A DNA stretch of 6,743 nt from the NCBI GenBank assembly GCA_018399475.1, contig JAGYOS010000046.1:1-6743 (forward strand), in the 5' to 3' direction. This stretch comes from a bacterium (GTDB taxonomy: Bacteria > Patescibacteriota > Minisyncoccia > CAIUEV01 > JAHKAQ01). Below, piece after piece: positions 6,160 through 6,743 of the stretch. The first letter of the stretch is position 1. Every line of letters begins with the position of its first letter. The position numbers were made by a program, and so were the translations under genes. The notes under the pieces are model-generated. The model searched no databases, was not told the origin of the DNA, and saw nothing but the letters and a program-made list of their open reading frames with translations.

Positions 6160-6743
6160 TTAATTTTTTTCTTCTTCTTTGTCTAAAAAATCTTTAAGAA
6201 AAATAGAAAAAGCTGTAGTAATGGGAACTGCCAACAATGCTCCTAAGGGCCCTCCCAATTTTAAGCCTACAAGAATAACCGCGATAATGATTACCGGGTT
6301 TAAGCCAACTGCTTTTTTCATTACCAACGGCACAATAAAATGATTTTCTAATTGTTGGATAATTATAAAAATAACTATCACCAGGATAGCAATGAAAGGA
6401 CTGACGGTCAAAGCTACCGCTGCTGCAAAAATAGAAGCCAGAATCGGACCAATGTTTGGAATAAATTCTAAAAGCCCGGCAATTAAAGCTAAAATTAAAG
6501 CGTAGGGAACTCCCAATAAGAAAAGCGCTAAATATACTAAAACTCCAACAATAACATTCAAAAAAAGTTGGCCTTGAAGCCAGTGCCCCATTTTCTCTTG
6601 AATCCTGGAAGCCAAGGAGATTGCGTAATCTCTGTTTTTCTTGGGGACCAACATCCCAACTCCTTTCTTCAGGGCGTTTTTTTGAATAGTCATATAAAAA
6701 GAAAGCGAGAAAATAACTAAAGAATAAATAAAATGGACTAATA
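6160..6743 (-). CDS. AI-2E family transporter (PerM-like), C-terminal part (5' end outside window)
   Basis: The frame stays open to the window edge, with 193 residues visible, so the ATG at 6693 is internal: the residues before it (LVHFIYSLVIFSLSFY) are a membrane segment in the position expected for this family. After it come a loop with LVPKKNRDYA and the membrane-rich C-terminal half. Family landmarks, in visible-residue numbering, are LGVPYAL (76-82), EFIPNIGP (92-99), QQLENHFIVP (129-138), LNPVII (147-152) and GGPLGALLAVP (163-173). The protein ends with a charged tail (KDFLDKEEEKN). AI-2E members are inner-membrane proteins of about 350 residues with varied roles: autoinducer-2 export for TqsA, and Na+ or other ion/proton exchange for some homologues. 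The substrate cannot be told here and the AI-2 name should not be taken literally. The stop is 23 bases before metG, suggesting co-transcription. Confidence 0.93.
   Translation of the reverse strand, partial: LVHFIYSLVIFSLSFYMTIQKNALKKGVGMLVPKKNRDYAISLASRIQEKMGHWLQGQLFLNVIVGVLVYLALFLLGVPYALILALIAGLLEFIPNIGPILASIFAAAVALTVSPFIAILVIVIFIIIQQLENHFIVPLVMKKAVGLNPVIIIAVILVGLKLGGPLGALLAVPITTAFSIFLKDFLDKEEEKN

Noticed and set aside
6691..6693. ATG at 6693 as the start of the AI-2E gene
   Set aside because: The frame is open upstream to the window edge and encodes a further hydrophobic membrane segment consistent with the family, so the gene is 5'-truncated by the window.
1..6743. CRISPR array, insertion sequence, toxin-antitoxin pair or defence cluster
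   Set aside because: No regularly spaced repeats, terminal inverted repeats, transposase motifs or paired small genes were seen; the genes are recognisable housekeeping or envelope genes on one strand.

Overview
The window is AT-rich and compact. Every supported gene lies on the minus strand, so reading order runs from high to low coordinates. TGA acts as a stop codon (it ends the methionyl-tRNA synthetase gene) and all long frames are open under the standard bacterial code. Several traits together suggest, but do not prove, a reduced-genome bacterium of the Patescibacteria/CPR (Parcubacteria-like) type: low GC, Lys- and Phe-rich proteins, short intergenic gaps, mostly no Shine-Dalgarno sequences, a short MetRS without the C-terminal tRNA-binding domain, a tRNA gene without an encoded CCA, and a single-chain UvrD-like helicase fused to a RecB-type nuclease. 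This placement is an inference from style, not from a marker gene.

Layout in transcription order: (1) 6743-6160, the C-terminal part of an AI-2E/PerM-family membrane protein whose start lies outside the window; (2) 6136-4718, metG, a short methionyl-tRNA synthetase with a HIAH instead of HIGH signature; (3) 4710-3832, a TatD-family metal-dependent hydrolase starting 7 bases after metG; (4) a small hairpin terminator near 3745-3764; (5) 3723-3640, tRNA-Leu(UAG) with a long variable arm; (6) 3558-469, a 1029-residue superfamily 1 helicase with a C-terminal PD-(D/E)XK nuclease and four cysteines arranged for an iron-sulfur cluster; (7) 383-1, the N-terminal part of a secreted or membrane-anchored protein resembling the TasA/CalY (camelysin) family, with its own likely promoter and an exceptionally strong ribosome binding site.

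The first three genes look like one transcription unit (gaps of 23 and 7 bases). The metG-tatD pairing is common in bacteria (B. subtilis metS-yabD). The tRNA, the helicase-nuclease and the TasA-like gene look separately expressed. The content is mainly housekeeping: translation (MetRS, tRNA-Leu), DNA repair or nucleic-acid processing (helicase-nuclease, TatD) and the cell envelope (AI-2E permease, TasA-like protein). I see no CRISPR array, mobile element, toxin-antitoxin pair or defence island. No gap exceeds 300 bases; the longest, between tatD and the tRNA, is about 108 bases. The points most worth a second look are the Fe-S helicase-nuclease fusion, the HIAH signature in MetRS, and the TasA-like gene with its near-perfect Shine-Dalgarno sequence.
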